From: Odontocerum albicorne
Taxonomy: Eukaryota; Arthropoda; Insecta; Trichoptera; Odontoceridae
Length of the DNA stretch: 64,000 bases
Direction of reading: 5' to 3'
NCBI GenBank assembly: GCA_949825065.1
Contig: OX463845.1
Span: forward strand, 30,193,315-30,257,314
Below the pieces are notes generated by a model, which saw only the letters and a list, made by a program, of their open reading frames with translations, did no database searches and was not told the origin of the DNA. Below are positions 1 through 11,945 of this stretch, in pieces. The stretch's first letter is position 1; the number at the start of each line of letters is the position of its first letter. The position numbers and the translations under genes are program-made.

Positions 1-1787
1 CCAATATAAATATGAATCTAGGAAAGGGAGAAGGAGTAGAAGGAACAGTATAATAATCTGGAAGAAATACGAAGGAATAATCGGAAGATAAAGATAGTGA
101 TGACATTATATATTTGTTCTGAAAAAAAAATGAAACAAATAGTACGAAAAAATAAACATAAGTTTCAAATTAAAAAGCCAAGAAACAGAGAATTGATTTC
201 ACTTTTTCCCAGCGAACCCCTCTTTAGTTGATTGAAGGTTATAATAAAAAAAAAACAAAGAAATATTGAAACATTTAGAAAAACTTAAGGGACTTACAGC
301 GCCAATTAATAAAAGTTGTCTTGAGTAAAAATTTAATAGTGAGATTTGACAATCAGTCATTAAATCAAATGCGGAACAGCATACAAAGAACAACATGGCT
401 CCACAATAAAAATAACGAGAAATTAAAATTCATGACCTTGACAGACTCAATCGTTGTTATTAGGTGTATATATGAAGTTTTAGAAAGATCAAATGTAAAT
501 TTAGGATTTTGAAAGAGGTGGCCCCTTCTTACCAAAATTGTTCACCATATTCGTATTAAGGAATAAGAAACTGTAAAACCCAGATTACTGATATTTTTAT
601 GTGTTTAATTTAAGAAACCTGGATATTAATTATTTACTATTCGCGGACGATGAGTGAGATTTGAGCCCAATGAACAATGAATAAAGGATAAGCTGAACCG
701 TTTCAAGAATATATAAGGCCAGCAGTGGGAAGATCAGTTTGCTCAAAATAGAAGCATGGAATATGTAGCAGCTCGGTGACGAGGAAGCTAACGTTCGAAA
801 CAAAAAAAAATTTAAATCGTTTTATAGATCAATCATAAGATCTGAGGATGCCCACGGATCAGTTACCAACAGATGCTTTCAATAATACAGGCAATCAAAA
901 TGACATATCCGTGGAGCATTGAGTCCTACATTAACAGACATGCGCTAAAACACGGATATAGTTCTTGAACTATAAACACGGACATAGTTATTTTACGAGT
1001 TGAACTCTAATAAGGAAATGTATATTAAATGACCCTATTCAGAAAAAAATATTTCTTGCAAAACCCAAAGGAAGACATTAAGTGAGAAGACATTGAAGGA
1101 CACGACATTTGAATAATAAAGGAGTCAGATAAATGTCTGATGGAGTCAGTTCTTAAAATGTCCCAGGACAGACTCTCCTGTTAACGTTGCACACCTGACA
1201 CTAAAGGAGAAGGGGAATTACTAATTAAATGTTGCTAATTAACAATTAAAATATACCAAATTTTAGAAATATGCTTCCTCGTATATTAAAAAACCCTGAG
1301 CTTCATGAAAACATATGATTTAGGTTAATTTCAAATGCAAAAGAGACGTGCAGTTCCCTTCAGTTGTGGTAGATAAATCATATTGAACCCTCAATGGAAG
1401 GTGCAATAATAGGTATTTCGAATTCTTTGGTTTATTTCACGAATGTTTTGGTTTGATTATACAGAGGTTTGTTTATATTAATTAACTGCAATGTAGGTAA
1501 AATACCTAGTAGTTGTTTATTACTTTTATGAGAGAGATATATATGATATGTTTATTCTTAATTATTTACTCATCGTTTAACAATGGTGCATTAATTGTTT
1601 AAACTGTTCAAATTAATGTAAATTACTTTAGCTTACCAACATTACTGACAAACGCTAATTAAAATACATAAGTAAAAACTTTGTTTGATAAAGGAGTACT
1701 TTTAATTTTTTCAAAGAGAAAAATATTTTAATAGTAACTTGGATGAAAAAATGCTTTAAGATTATGAAAAGCTTTTTCGTAATTTTA
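1..1787. other. AT-rich intergenic sequence, nothing recognised
   Basis: There are many stops in all frames and no recognisable protein motif. The short open frames near 199-512 lie in low-complexity AT-rich DNA and show no splice or family signal. Confidence 0.6.
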
Positions 1788-2863
1788 TGAAGGTAGTTTG
1801 AAAAGTTTGGTAATTAATTAGATCGCGCTACAATTCATGGTGACATCACTGTTGACATGTATCATTCCTAAAACGACATGTGTCAAAATTTTGGCCAGAT
1901 GCGACGCGTAGTTAATGTTTGACATCCATCTGAATCGACCACTTTGACATTTGTCACAATAATGAAAAAAAAACGAGTTCCGTGCTGTCATAAAACGTTT
2001 TTATTTAAAGAAATTAACAGTCGCGCAGATCAAAGTCACGTTAGATCAGTTAGACTCTGCATCAGGGTTGAAAACCATTTCTGGATAAATTAGTTTAAAC
2101 GTGGCCGTACATGCACAGAATATGAATCGCGCTCCGGGCGACCAATTGCGTCCACCACGGAGGAAATAATTGAAAAAATCCATGGTATTGTAATGAAATA
2201 ATTTTAAAATACTGCCGAATGCATGTGCGTAAGATTGCTGAAGTTATGTGCATCCCAAGTGATCGGTTGCATAATATCTTATACGATAAATTGAATATGA
2301 AAAAGCTGTCAGCGCGATGGGTGCCGCGATTATTGACTGTCGATGCACTTGAAATAACATGTCAATGCAGTGTTTGGCGATGTTTAATCGTAATCCGTTT
2401 CGTCGATTTGTGACTAAAGACGAAACTTGTATTCATCACTACAAACCAGAGTTCAAATAACAGTCAAAATAAATGACAATTGGTGAAAATAAGCCAAAGA
2501 AGGCGAATATCTTTTGTTAGCTGCGAAGGTAATGGCCACTGTTTTAGAATTCCCAAGGAATCATCATGATTGCCTACTTGGAAAAGGGCAGACAATAACG
2601 GGAGCCTAATATGCAACATTATTCGAGCGTTTAAAAGCCAAATTGAAGGGAAAATGGTTAATTGGCGCGCAAAAAAGTGCTTTTCCACCAGGGTCACTTT
2701 GCAGAGTTTGTCAAAACATATTTTTCAGACGGGATAAAAAAATGGAAAATCGTTGGACCAACTGTATAGCTACCAAAAGTAACTATGTTGAAAATTGGAA
2801 TCGTTTTTTTCCAAAAAAATGTATTTTAATAGCTTCTTTACTAAACTTTTCAAACTAATATCG
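1788..2863 (+). mobile_element. Mariner-type DNA transposon, inactive, with both TIRs
   Basis: The element lies between TA dinucleotides (1786-1787 and 2864-2865). Terminal inverted repeats share AGTTTGAAAAGTTTRGTAA in opposite orientation at the ends. Between them are disconnected pieces of mariner transposase in order: the start region near 1960-2150, VRKIAEV then KLSARWVPRLLTVD at 2222-2345, RRFVTKDET-like and HHYKPE near 2400-2450, YLEKGQTITGA near 2570-2610, and the C-terminal ENRWTNCI block near 2745-2790. Frameshifts, stops and loss of roughly 200-250 bp relative to the usual 1.3 kb mean it cannot make transposase. Confidence 0.88.
2219..2413 (+). pseudogene. Mariner transposase remnant, helix-turn-helix part
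   Basis: The open frame covers the second DNA-binding helix-turn-helix region and the WVPRLLT linker typical of mariner transposases. It ends in a frameshift before the first catalytic aspartate block, which continues in another frame just downstream. Confidence 0.8.
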
Positions 2864-2865
2864 TA

Positions 2866-3769
2866 AAACACAACCTTGAATGATTATTGAATTGTAGATA
2901 TCTTTTTTATATAATGCTAGAAACATTGTATTGCGTTACAAAAATTTCAATTTATTCAGTTGAGCTACAAAATAATTTGTTTTTCACTATAGTTGTTTTG
3001 AAATGTTTTAAGACATAAAAAAATACACACATATATACCCAATTCAATTATACCTATCTAAAAATGTTATAGATAAACAAATATTTTAAAATTAATTGGT
3101 TGTTTTTTAATTCAACTCTCCAGCTCAGTGTTATTTTGTTCTATTGTTCTTTTTTCCACCTATTTTATAAATTTATTTATTTAGCATATATTAATATATT
3201 TAAATATCACTTCATTTAACAAAAATAATATATGTTAGATTATGAATTTAAACTATTCTTAAAAAAAAAAAAATTCTGGCAGAAGAAAAATAAAAGCTTG
3301 TTAATTTTACCATTATAATTTTGAAAATAAATTATGATTTTTCTAGAGACTAACTTAACCAAGTTAATGAGATCCAATAACGTTCACTGAATAAAAACAA
3401 ATCCATGCACATAGACTATTTCAGTCTTTTGCTTTAGACCCAACTTGTTTGTAGCCGAATTTCAGACACGAAAGAAATCTTGCTAACTTTGAAGTTGATA
3501 CGCGATAATTTCAGGCGCGTCTTTTCGCCTCGACGGTCCGGGGCAAACTGAAACTTGGTTTACACTGTTGCTTCATTTGGGGCACTTTTTGTTTCAGGGA
3601 CGGTGACGGGTATAAACTAATGTGGGTAGGTGCGCAATTATTAAGAATTTTATGCAGGAAAATATTGATGATTTTATCGTTCTTGTTTTGGTTTTAAACA
3701 AAACAATGAAAGTTTTATTGAGAAAACCGTTTATACACGTACATAATTTGTTTCTTCCGCATCCGTATA
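2866..3769. other. Intergenic sequence with a GC-richer patch at 3500-3620
   Basis: Mostly AT-rich. A CpG-containing patch at 3500-3620 stands out in composition, but it contains no open frame or known motif that I can identify. Confidence 0.4.
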
Positions 3770-4090
3770 TCTCATAGAGCCCTTTCGGTTTCTTTGACTT
3801 TTAACTTTTTCTTCTTTCAAGATTTTATGGACTTGGTTGAACCATACTTTTTTGGTCTTCCTATGTCAAGCTACTCAATCCAGTTCAAATAAAATAATTA
3901 TTTTGTTAGCCTTTCATCATTAATTTGTTTTATGTGTTCCGCCACTTTACGAAACTCTTTTTAATTCTGTTTATTACATCATGTACCAGATTACATTTAT
4001 TCTTTATCACTTCTTTTCGAAATATTTCATTATTGTCACGTCGCATTGTCAGAACTTTACTCGATTCCTTATAAATTGTTCTATGGTATT
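3770..4090 (-). mobile_element. LINE 3'-region fragment (RTE-like)
   Basis: Read on the minus strand this matches the fragment at 16240-16520. Both share the stretch whose plus-strand form is CCATACTTTTTTGGT followed by a TTAG(C/T)CTTTCATC segment at the same spacing. In other lepidopteran LINEs this region encodes the basic GRPKKVW-like tail of the reverse transcriptase protein. It is degenerate with many stops. Confidence 0.5.
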
Positions 4091-4771
4091 AATATTTTAA
4101 CAAAAGAAAAAAATAATCGTTTTTGATGCGCGAATATCAGATTTCATCATATTTGGAAATATTAAAACCAATATTATACGCTATTTATTACGATGATTAA
4201 GAAAAAGCGAAGTTAATGATACGTTTTAGAAAAAATACAATAATTAGTTTGTTTGTAGAATTGCCACAACAAAACTTGACAGTGAATTCAAATAAAAAAT
4301 ATTTTTATTTATCACAGGTTTCAAGGTGTTAGTATTCTGTTTGAATAATATGAAAATGGGTAACGGCCGTCATTTGGTGGTTATTCCAGCTTTTCAGTGG
4401 AACGAAAAAACAATTTATTAAAATTTTAATCAAGTGTCTTTTTCTGGTGATGCCATTAGAGGTCGGGAAAAAGGTAATGTATTTCACTCTAAGGTGAGAG
4501 GACAGAGCATTTATTGTCAGGGTTGAATTGTACGAATCATCTTTATTTTAAATCGATCGTTTAGTTGAAAAATGTTTGTTTGAACTAAATATCAATACTT
4601 TCAAGTATAACAATTATCAAATTATATAAATAATTTCCCATTGTTCTTTTAACAAGGAAAAAAATCAAGTGATTATTCGTTTTTTTTTTGTGTAATTCAT
4701 GCACAAGAATAATGTTCTTTGGCATTATATAGTCAAACATAAATATAACGAGATTATATATTTTAATATAT

Positions 4772-4945
4772 TTTACACATGAAAAGAAATATACATAATT
4801 TGCGAAAAAAATAACAGGTTGTGGTAAAAAAAAACAGGTAATGTGGACAAACAATTTTAATGGATCTGGGTGTGTTGCCTTTCATTTGTCGTGTCCCCAG
4901 TCAACTAGGCTTTCGCCTGTATCTCACTGAGGACATATTATACCA
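4772..4945 (-). mobile_element. LINE 3'-end fragment, same family as 36660-36835
   Basis: Shares the non-coding 3' tail with the copy at 36660-36835: TGGATCTGGG, TTGCCTTTCATTTGTC, CCCCAGT and ACTAGG in the same order and spacing. The second copy continues into reverse transcriptase coding sequence on the minus strand, which fixes the orientation. Confidence 0.65.
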
Positions 4946-5900
4946 TATAGTCTTAACATTTATAAATAAAGATTACCTAATCATCCTCACACATAAAATG
5001 AAATAATACAAATGGGATATTAAACATTAAGAGATTAAATAAAAATATGAGTATGATTCAAATTAATTTCTAAACAAATTTAAATTAAATATTACCAACC
5101 TAAAATATTTGAAATATTTGTCAGTGGAGTACCAATTTTTGAAAATGAAAATAAAAAAATAGAAAAATAGTCCCTTCTAATTTTGATGCAATTTTATCCA
5201 ATTTGCTGTTAAAAACTTTTGAGAGGGTTTAGAATTCAATGAAACAATATTTTGAGTCAAAATATTGTGAAATGCCCATTTCCATTAAATTGGATATTTT
5301 AAAGTACGTATAGGCGAGGTAAACTGCAAATTGAATTGCCAACAGCTTATAAAATTGCCACATTTGTAGACTTCTCCGTGACAAAAAAATACATTTTTGC
5401 TGCCTCAAATTTTCCTGCATCGACAAGATCTTAACGTTCATAATTAGGTACATGTTGTCAAAAGATGGTGATACATAAAAAAGGTATCAAGGAATTGTAC
5501 CATGTCCCAACATATAGAAAAATACTGATGGTGATTGAAGTGTAAGAGCTCTTTATTTATCTTTTAGTATTTATACTTAACAGCTTCATCTCCAAAGAAT
5601 AGTTTTTGGTCTTACATTACTAAGAGGATTTTATTTTGCACCTACACAGTCTTTTATTTTACGTTTACGCTCACCATTTTGTAAACAAATTATGTAATGC
5701 ACTTTGTAGAGAGCAATACACCTTTGACGTACAATAATTATAGAAAAGTGTGTAGAAATAAAAAAATAATTTCAAACAATGATCAATTATGCCATTATTG
5801 GTTCAAAATATTTACCCCTAAATATGTTTGATTCATCCCTGCTCTGAGAGAGACATCGTATTGTTCATTCCATAGCAAGTTGAACGGAAAAACATTTATT
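4946..5900. other. AT-rich intergenic sequence, nothing recognised
   Basis: No protein family, repeat or RNA signal found. The short minus-strand frame at 5229-5453 has no supporting feature. Confidence 0.5.
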
Positions 5901-5919
5901 TTTATCATCGATCCACACG

Positions 5920-6060
5920 AAACGGTTTCACTAAGAGTAGCGGACCACTCGGTGCGTGTGAGGTGCATTGGCGTAGCATATAATTTCCCTTGGGCAGAAG
6001 CTTGGGGCAGGCAAACGAGGTAAATATCTTCCATCGGACTCTAACGGCCTATTACGGGAC
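5920..6060. repeat. Possible SINE-C-related segment
   Basis: Shares GTGTGAGGTGCATGGC-like sequence with the tRNA-like repeat at 10745, then diverges. Two overlapping minus-strand frames (5795-6034 and 5931-6149) are open here, but neither encodes anything I recognise. Confidence 0.3.
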
Positions 6061-7225
6061 GTCACTGTTAAAGAACTGGAATGTATTTTACCTGTTGAGA
6101 ATAGACGCTTTTTGTAAAAGGCTTTTGTGAGAAAAATGTCAACATTCAAGGAAAATCCCTTAAAGAAAATTGTTAAGGGTTTGAAAACGTTGGTATTTGT
6201 CGAGATAATGTGTGTCTGTCGTATTTAAATGAACCATTTCAAACAAATTTTTAGTTTTCTGGATTAATCTTTTAAAAGTGTCTTGTTCCTTTACTTTAGG
6301 TATATCGTGTCTCGAATTATAAAACTTGCCAAGTGTAAAAATGAACAGACTTCTGTATCTTAAAAGGGTTGGGAACACGTCTGAAGTCAATCTTTTTTTC
6401 AGGCCCAGATTTTATATAAATCATCTTCAGTCTTTCGAATTCTACTTCCTACTACTACATTGTAATGCCGATTTTTACTGAGGATTGTGTCAAAATTAGT
6501 TTATTTTCCGTCGGATTTTCTTAACTGATTTTAATTTTCAAGACATTCATTTTTCAGCCTAAACTATTCTTTGCAATGAGATCTCGTAAGCCCACTCGTT
6601 TGCAATAAAGTCGATGTCTACACCTATGTTACATAGCTCAAGCTATTTGTTTTTTTCCTTTTTCATTTATTCTCTCTTTAGCTTTTTTGTGCTGTCATGC
6701 AGATCTTTTCAGTACACTCTTTGAAACATGTCAGTAGTAGAACACAGAAAAGTGATCGACAAGCCTGCACGTATTTCAACTTCATCAGCTGTATAATTCC
6801 CATATTCACAACTTCCTTTTAGTTCCAATTCATGTAAACAATATAATGAAACGTTACGTAGTTCAAAAATATTTATTTTTGAAATAAATATTTTTGGCAT
6901 AAGAAATGTGTTTATTATTAAAGAAATGGTTTAATAATTATTGAAAAGGATTTTTTCGACTAGATAATTTTCAAAAATATATGAAAACAATCTACACCAT
7001 ACACTGGCTTAATTTCACCATATAAAAAAACAAAGAAAATGTTTCCAAAGAAAAAAAAAAGTCTTTCACTTATTCTAATTTATAAAATGTTGATTCATCA
7101 AATTTTGGTTAAAGGTTTTGTATGAGACATCGACACAGGAACTCCGTATGTTGATTTCCAAAATATCAAGAATGGAATCATAAACATTCACCTCAAAATA
7201 AAAAAATATTGAATTTTTGTTTGTA
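6035..7225. other. Intergenic sequence with one long hairpin
   Basis: AT-rich sequence. The only structure seen is a perfect 15-bp-arm hairpin at 6864-6878 and 6882-6896 with a 3-nt loop. It is AT-rich, so it may be chance. Confidence 0.4.
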
Positions 7226-7594
7226 TGAGGGTTGCTACTTAAGTTTTGAGACAGACAAGTAAAAACAAATATTTATAATCGAAAATGGCTTTATTGTTTT
7301 TCAAAATACTCTCCATGAAGATCAATAAACTTTTGCATATATTTTTGTTGAGTTGTTGAGTTAGTCCACGTCGAAAATCATAAAAAATCATCGCACGAAA
7401 ATGTTTACGATTTAATACCATTTTTGGCTGAGATGAATTTTTCGAATCACTGTAAGCAACACAAATAGCACTCGTATGACAAAACTTTCTAAGCATGTAT
7501 ACCATTAAAAACGTCAAACTTTACGATGCTGATGTCAGATTTGACGTATCTACACTGGTGTTGCCATATCTCAAAACTTAAGTAGCAACCCTCG
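7226..7594 (-). mobile_element. Mariner internal-deletion derivative with intact TIRs
   Basis: Near-perfect terminal inverted repeats (GAGGGTTGCTACTTAAGTTT and its complement) are flanked by TA at 7224-7225 and 7595-7596. Total length is 369 bp. The minus-strand frame 7239-7517 begins like a mariner transposase (RAMIFYDFRRGL) and jumps directly to C-terminal-like sequence (FMESILKNN, equivalent to the usual HGEYFEK end read in a shifted frame). The entire middle, including the catalytic domain, is gone. The TIR differs from that of the element at 1788-2863, so it is a different mariner lineage. It could only move with a transposase supplied in trans. Confidence 0.9.
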
Positions 7595-7734
7595 TAAGGA
7601 TTAGTGGAAGACGAACAATTGGAACATTTTGCGTTATATATTGACTTGCATTTTATATCCATAAATTAGAAGAAAAAATTTTTTTTTCTTGAGTATACTA
7701 TCTAACAAAATAAACAGTGTCTACAATGTTTTTT

Positions 7735-7815
7735 AACATTTAGAGGCAGTTGCCTAGATTATTAAGACCATGACGTATGAAAGGCAATAAATAGATCCAA
7801 GTCCATTATACAATG
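7735..7815 (+). repeat. Short fragment of the LINE 3'-tail family
   Basis: In reverse complement it resembles the tail at 36720-36800 (TTGCCTTTCATACGTCATG and a CTAGG block). It is short and diverged. Confidence 0.4.
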
Positions 7816-8452
7816 CGACTACATTTATTATAAGAATTTCATTTGAAACTCCATTTTTATGGTCTGTATTTTTAAGCCCTATTTATAATGTTTACATGCC
7901 TTAGTCACGTAAAAAAACGAGATTATGATATAATCACTCTGTGTAAGTTTTGTGCTTTTTGTAATAAAAGTTGTTTTAAAAAAAAAATTATCTATAGTCT
8001 GGAAATATGTTGATTCCAATAAAATTATAAAAACGATACTAACAATGTTAACGTGTGAATGTTGTATCAAAATTCAGATATAAAAAAATCAATACCTATG
8101 AAATATACTGTACTTAACATAAGGCCTCATTAAAAAAAATTCTTCAGCACAGACCATATAACATAAAAAGAAAAAAATAAAATTATAGTTTTTAGCTTTA
8201 AAAAGAAATTTTTATTTAAGGTTTAAATCAAAACAATAAAATTCTTCGGGCTCGTGAAAATGTTGAGTAGAATACTGTGCCTTTATCAAGTATATTTGAA
8301 AGAATATGATTATTGATTTTTTCAGAAAATATTCAACAAAATATACCGTACATGTTAAGATGAAATACAACCTTTGTAAAATAGGTGTTGCGGACTTAAA
8401 TAAAGAAAAATATAAAATGAGAATATTTAAGTTCCATTATATTTCCAAATAA
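7816..8452. other. AT-rich intergenic sequence, nothing recognised
   Basis: No coding, repeat or RNA signal supported. Confidence 0.5.
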
Positions 8453-8683
8453 GATATTTCAAAGGCGGTTTTTCCGCTGCCGTGTCATTTAATCTCAAGA
8501 AGTGAAGAAATATCGTGCGAAATAATGATTTTTAAGCAGGGAGAAAATCGCAAAATAAAGAAGATTAAATTTGAATTTCATAAGAAATATGAAAGGGCAG
8601 ACAGCCCTGTCGATCGTCTGTCAGAACTTGTAAGTATGCAAAACATTTCGTATCACCTGAAAAACCGCTTGCGCCTTCACTGA
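8453..8683 (+). CDS. Unassigned short open frame with an internal splice donor
   Basis: A 76-codon open stretch bounded by stops, with an ATG at 8525 and a strong donor context (CTT|GTAAGT at 8630). The ATG-to-donor segment encodes 35 residues rich in Lys, Glu and Arg (QGENRKIKKIKFEFHKKYER). GC content rises locally. No upstream acceptor, downstream exon or protein family is recognisable, so it may be a chance open frame. An overlapping minus-strand frame (8621-8824) is equally anonymous. Confidence 0.2.
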   Translation, partial: DISKAVFPLPCHLISRSEEISCEIMIFKQGENRKIKKIKFEFHKKYERADSPVDRLSELVSMQNISYHLKNRLRLH

Positions 8684-9170
8684 ATAAAAATCAGAGGGTA
8701 AATTCGAATAATTAGTGACGTATTGAAGGGTCTTATTTAGTGAGGTAGCAAGATCGTATCGTTCTCCCGTGGCAAATAGGTTGGTCGGTATTGTAGCCAT
8801 TTCTGGGGTGCGCCAAGTGTTCATATTTTGTATTAGATTGATTAATTTGTTTTAACTCCGCTTTCGGAGACACCTTTCTTACTGAAATGGCTTCTCTAAA
8901 AAACAAAAGAGACATTAGAAGCAGTGTTGAGAGATCCAACGAACTCTAGACAATCTTTGAATTACCACCAGCTCCCAGCGCTTAAATTGAAATCCAGGCA
9001 CAGTTTCACGAAGACCACTAAACCACTGGAAATTCCACCTACTGTTGCTAGGATGAACGAGTGGAAGGGAACATCAGGCTCCGGCGCTTGGATTTTGCCA
9101 AGAGTAGCGGATTAGTAGTAGCCTAGTAATTAGTAGTAGTAGTAGCCTGTCCTGACCTGGAGTACCTGGA

Positions 9171-9394
9171 AATTTCTTAAAAAGTTCGGAAGATGAATTG
9201 GGAGAAACAAAAACCAATATTTAAATGGGGAATGTTACGTGCTGAAAATTTCTTAAAAATCTCGAAACATGAATTGGAAGAAACAAATCAAATGTTTAAA
9301 TGGGGAATGTTACGTGCTGAAAATTTCTTAAAAACCTCGGAACATGAATTGGGAGAAACAAAAACAAATGTTTAAATGGGGAATGTTACGTGCT
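9171..9394 (+). repeat. 75-bp tandem repeat, 3 copies, coding-phase length
   Basis: The motif starting AATTTCTTAAAAA recurs at 9171, 9247 and 9322 (spacing 76 and 75 bp), with few differences between copies. Because 75 is a multiple of 3, a 60-codon frame stays open (9193-9375) and repeats the 25-residue unit containing FKWGMLRAENFLK. No protein family is recognised and the flanks are not coding. Confidence 0.85.
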
Positions 9395-10464
9395 GGATCA
9401 ATTCTCTGTATCTGCAATGAGTAGCAGTCTATATGACACTTGCTGTAGTACCCGAAGATACCGGTGTGTCTTGCAACGAAGAACACTTTTTTCGTGAGAC
9501 GTCCAATGCTGTGAAAGTGACAAAATCATGGGCGGAAATATTATATTTTACTGCCTTTGATACGATAAGAAGTAGTAACATGATTTATCAATCAAATCCA
9601 TTTTATTTTTATTCTTTTACGACATCATAATGTCGAAATAATGTCTTAAAATAAAATGCAGCCTTTTCTCTGTCGATTATCCAGTAAATTGAAAATTTGT
9701 TATTGATTATTGATATCTCTATTTTAAGAATATTTTCAGACATCATTCTTCTCGAGTTTATTTAGTTGGGTTTATGAGCTGCTTGTATACATAACGTACT
9801 TGAGTGGATATTTTGTCATGAAACATCGCATACACTGTTAATATAAATAATGTTAGCAACTTGTTTGGAAACAATATAAAATATAATTTTTTTTACTTGT
9901 AAAAAGTATTTATTCATTTAGGTATTTTTAATATAAAAAAGTCAATCCCTTTTATCATTTATTTATAAATTACAAATAAAATTGATTGAAAATGCCCTCG
10001 ACCGACTCATGACAAAACAACCTAAATAATCATTACGTGTAGACAGCATATGTGATAGTTATTTTGTCTAATTTAAGTGTCGATGATTAAAAAACTGCGT
10101 TTTTAATTTCTGTCATTTAAAATACTAACATGTAGGATCAAGCTATCCCCATGAAACTTATGGTATATCAAATACCTGAAGGAAAGTTATAATTCTACAC
10201 ATAATATTAACAAATAATTGATAAAAACATACCAATAATAATTAGAATGAAATGAAATATCGTTCCAGAACAAAAGTATTCGTTCACAACATTGATTCAA
10301 TTTACCAGAATTATTTTATGTCCTTAAGTTTGGGAATTCATTATTTAGGTTGGATAATCCGAATATGCCGCTATCACATATCAGTAGATCTTAAATGTTA
10401 ATTTATAGTACATCTTCTCTACCTAAGTTTTCTTCGATTTTCTTACCCAATATATTCTGTCAAG
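9395..10464. other. AT-rich intergenic sequence, nothing recognised
   Basis: Contains only short open frames such as 9433-9630, with no family match or splice context I can support. Confidence 0.5.
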
Positions 10465-10467
10465 ATG

Positions 10468-10612
10468 CGAGGAAGTACCTAATACAATGGCCGCAGCCAC
10501 CATCTCGTTATCCGTACAGTCAAATTATTTTATTTATTATAATGTTTTCAATAACAGTGGGTTCGATTCTCGAGTTATATTGCGCCATTCACTAAACGCG
10601 TTCCATAAATTG
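10468..10612 (+). mobile_element. SINE-B copy
   Basis: Shares with the copy at 42293-42482 the ordered blocks AGGAAGTACCTAAT, AATGGCCGCAG, TACAGTCA, AATGTTTT, GGGTTCGATTC and GCGCCATT. GGGTTCGATTC resembles a pol III B box, so a tRNA-derived SINE is likely. Confidence 0.65.
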
Positions 10613-10744
10613 TATTTTTATAATTCTATTGAAAATCAAATCCGAACCGTTCGTGCTGCATATCATGCTTTTTACCTAACATACCATAGATGTTGTGGTT
10701 GATACCATAATTAAAGTATAGACTACAATTTAATCTTACAATAG

Positions 10745-10880
10745 TGTGTGAGGTGCATGGCTGCGCGGTAATTCGTTTGACTTCTGTGCAAAATATCGCC
10801 AATTCGAATTCTGTGCTTTGTTACCGTAAGAGCAAGTATTTCCTTGCCTAGTGATCGGGTGTATTAGGATACCTATGATT
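10745..10880 (+). mobile_element. SINE-C copy, tRNA-like head
   Basis: ATGGCTGCGCGGTAATT followed about 35 bp later by CCAATTCGAATTC mimics pol III A and B boxes. The same head occurs in reverse at 25750-25830. The cloverleaf is not intact, so it is a SINE or tRNA-related repeat rather than a tRNA gene. Confidence 0.55.
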
Positions 10881-11116
10881 TCGGGCATATCCAAACATTG
10901 ATATTTAAAATTATTCGACACTTATAAATGTAATCTTCTCAAGAAAACACAATTTAAATAAACCCTTTTTGAATTTACGAAGGAAGCGATTCCCAACAAA
11001 TTTTGTGATTATTATTGATTATTCCTTCTTTTTGAAGTATATTAAGTATAACTCATCGTTTTCTGGTTGTCATAAAAATCGGAAGAAAAAATACAAATTC
11101 CTTAACAACCATAACA

Positions 11117-11300
11117 TAAAAAAATACAAATACTTTAATAACAGTACAATATAAATACTTTAATAACGGCAAAATACAAATATCTTAATAACGGTAAAAA
11201 TACAAATACCTTAATAACGGTAAAATACAAATACCTTAATAACGGTAAAATACAAATACCTTAATAACGTAAAAATACAAATAGCTCAATCATGGTAAAA
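11117..11300 (+). repeat. 25-bp minisatellite, about 7 copies
   Basis: Unit AAATACAAATACCTTAATAACGGT. The TTAATAAC core recurs at 11135, 11160, 11185, 11211, 11236, 11261 and, degenerate, 11286. Spacing is 25 bp except for one 26-bp step. Confidence 0.9.
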
Positions 11301-11774
11301 AGATTCCTAGTCTACATATTTTTATGATTATGTTCAGTCAAGTCATAAATACTTTTTATAAAATATTAATTCCAGCCAATGTTACATATTTTCTTAAAGA
11401 GAGGGATTTTTTACATTCAAGGATTTTTTTGACAAAGAAACCTTTTTATTATATTACAGGCGTACCCCGACATGCATTTAAATGACAATTCGTATTTCCG
11501 AGTTTTTCAATACCTTTACTGGAAACTTTTACTTTGTAGTTCTGAGAACTTAACAATATGCAACGATCGCTTTGTAATACTATCTTACTATCCAGTGATA
11601 AATATGATCACTTTTATTCACAAATAAAGCATACAATATTTATTCTAGTTCTGTATACATTATTTATGAAAGTAATGTTCGTATTTGATGATTGAATCTA
11701 GCGTACGTATAGATTATAGCTAACATTTAAAAAGACATGGTTTCGTTTTGCATTTTTTAAAATTATCTATATTT

Positions 11775-11812
11775 GTATGAAACCTAACATACCTTATGAA
11801 ACCTAACATATG
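11775..11812 (+). repeat. Short direct duplication TATGAAACCTAACATA
   Basis: Two adjacent copies of a 16-bp sequence separated by a few bases. Too short to assign to a family. Confidence 0.6.
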
Positions 11813-11869
11813 TGGGATACGTGTGTAAGTAAAGTAACGAGTTATTATTTAATTATTATGCTTATGGTA

Positions 11870-11945
11870 TATTCGTCTCGAGCTTATCTCAGTCAGATCG
11901 GAGTACAGCGCAACCGACCCTGAAACCCCAACAGAGGCGTTTTAG
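11870..11945 (+). promoter_or_regulatory. Possible promoter or leader upstream of the 12.3-kb exon candidate
   Basis: A GC-richer island in AT-rich DNA with an arthropod initiator-like TCAGTCAGA at about 11890, followed by non-coding GC-rich sequence. It lies about 450 bp upstream of the candidate exon at 12346. The link between them is inference. Confidence 0.2.

Noticed and set aside
5795..6034. 79-residue minus-strand protein
   Set aside because: No family recognised and the segment overlaps a SINE-like repeat; a competing frame on the same strand is also open.
8621..8824. Minus-strand exon starting at the TTTGTTTTTTAG acceptor near 8917
   Set aside because: The frame that is open in this segment has a stop before the acceptor, and the frame open at the acceptor stops early; no consistent exon can be built.
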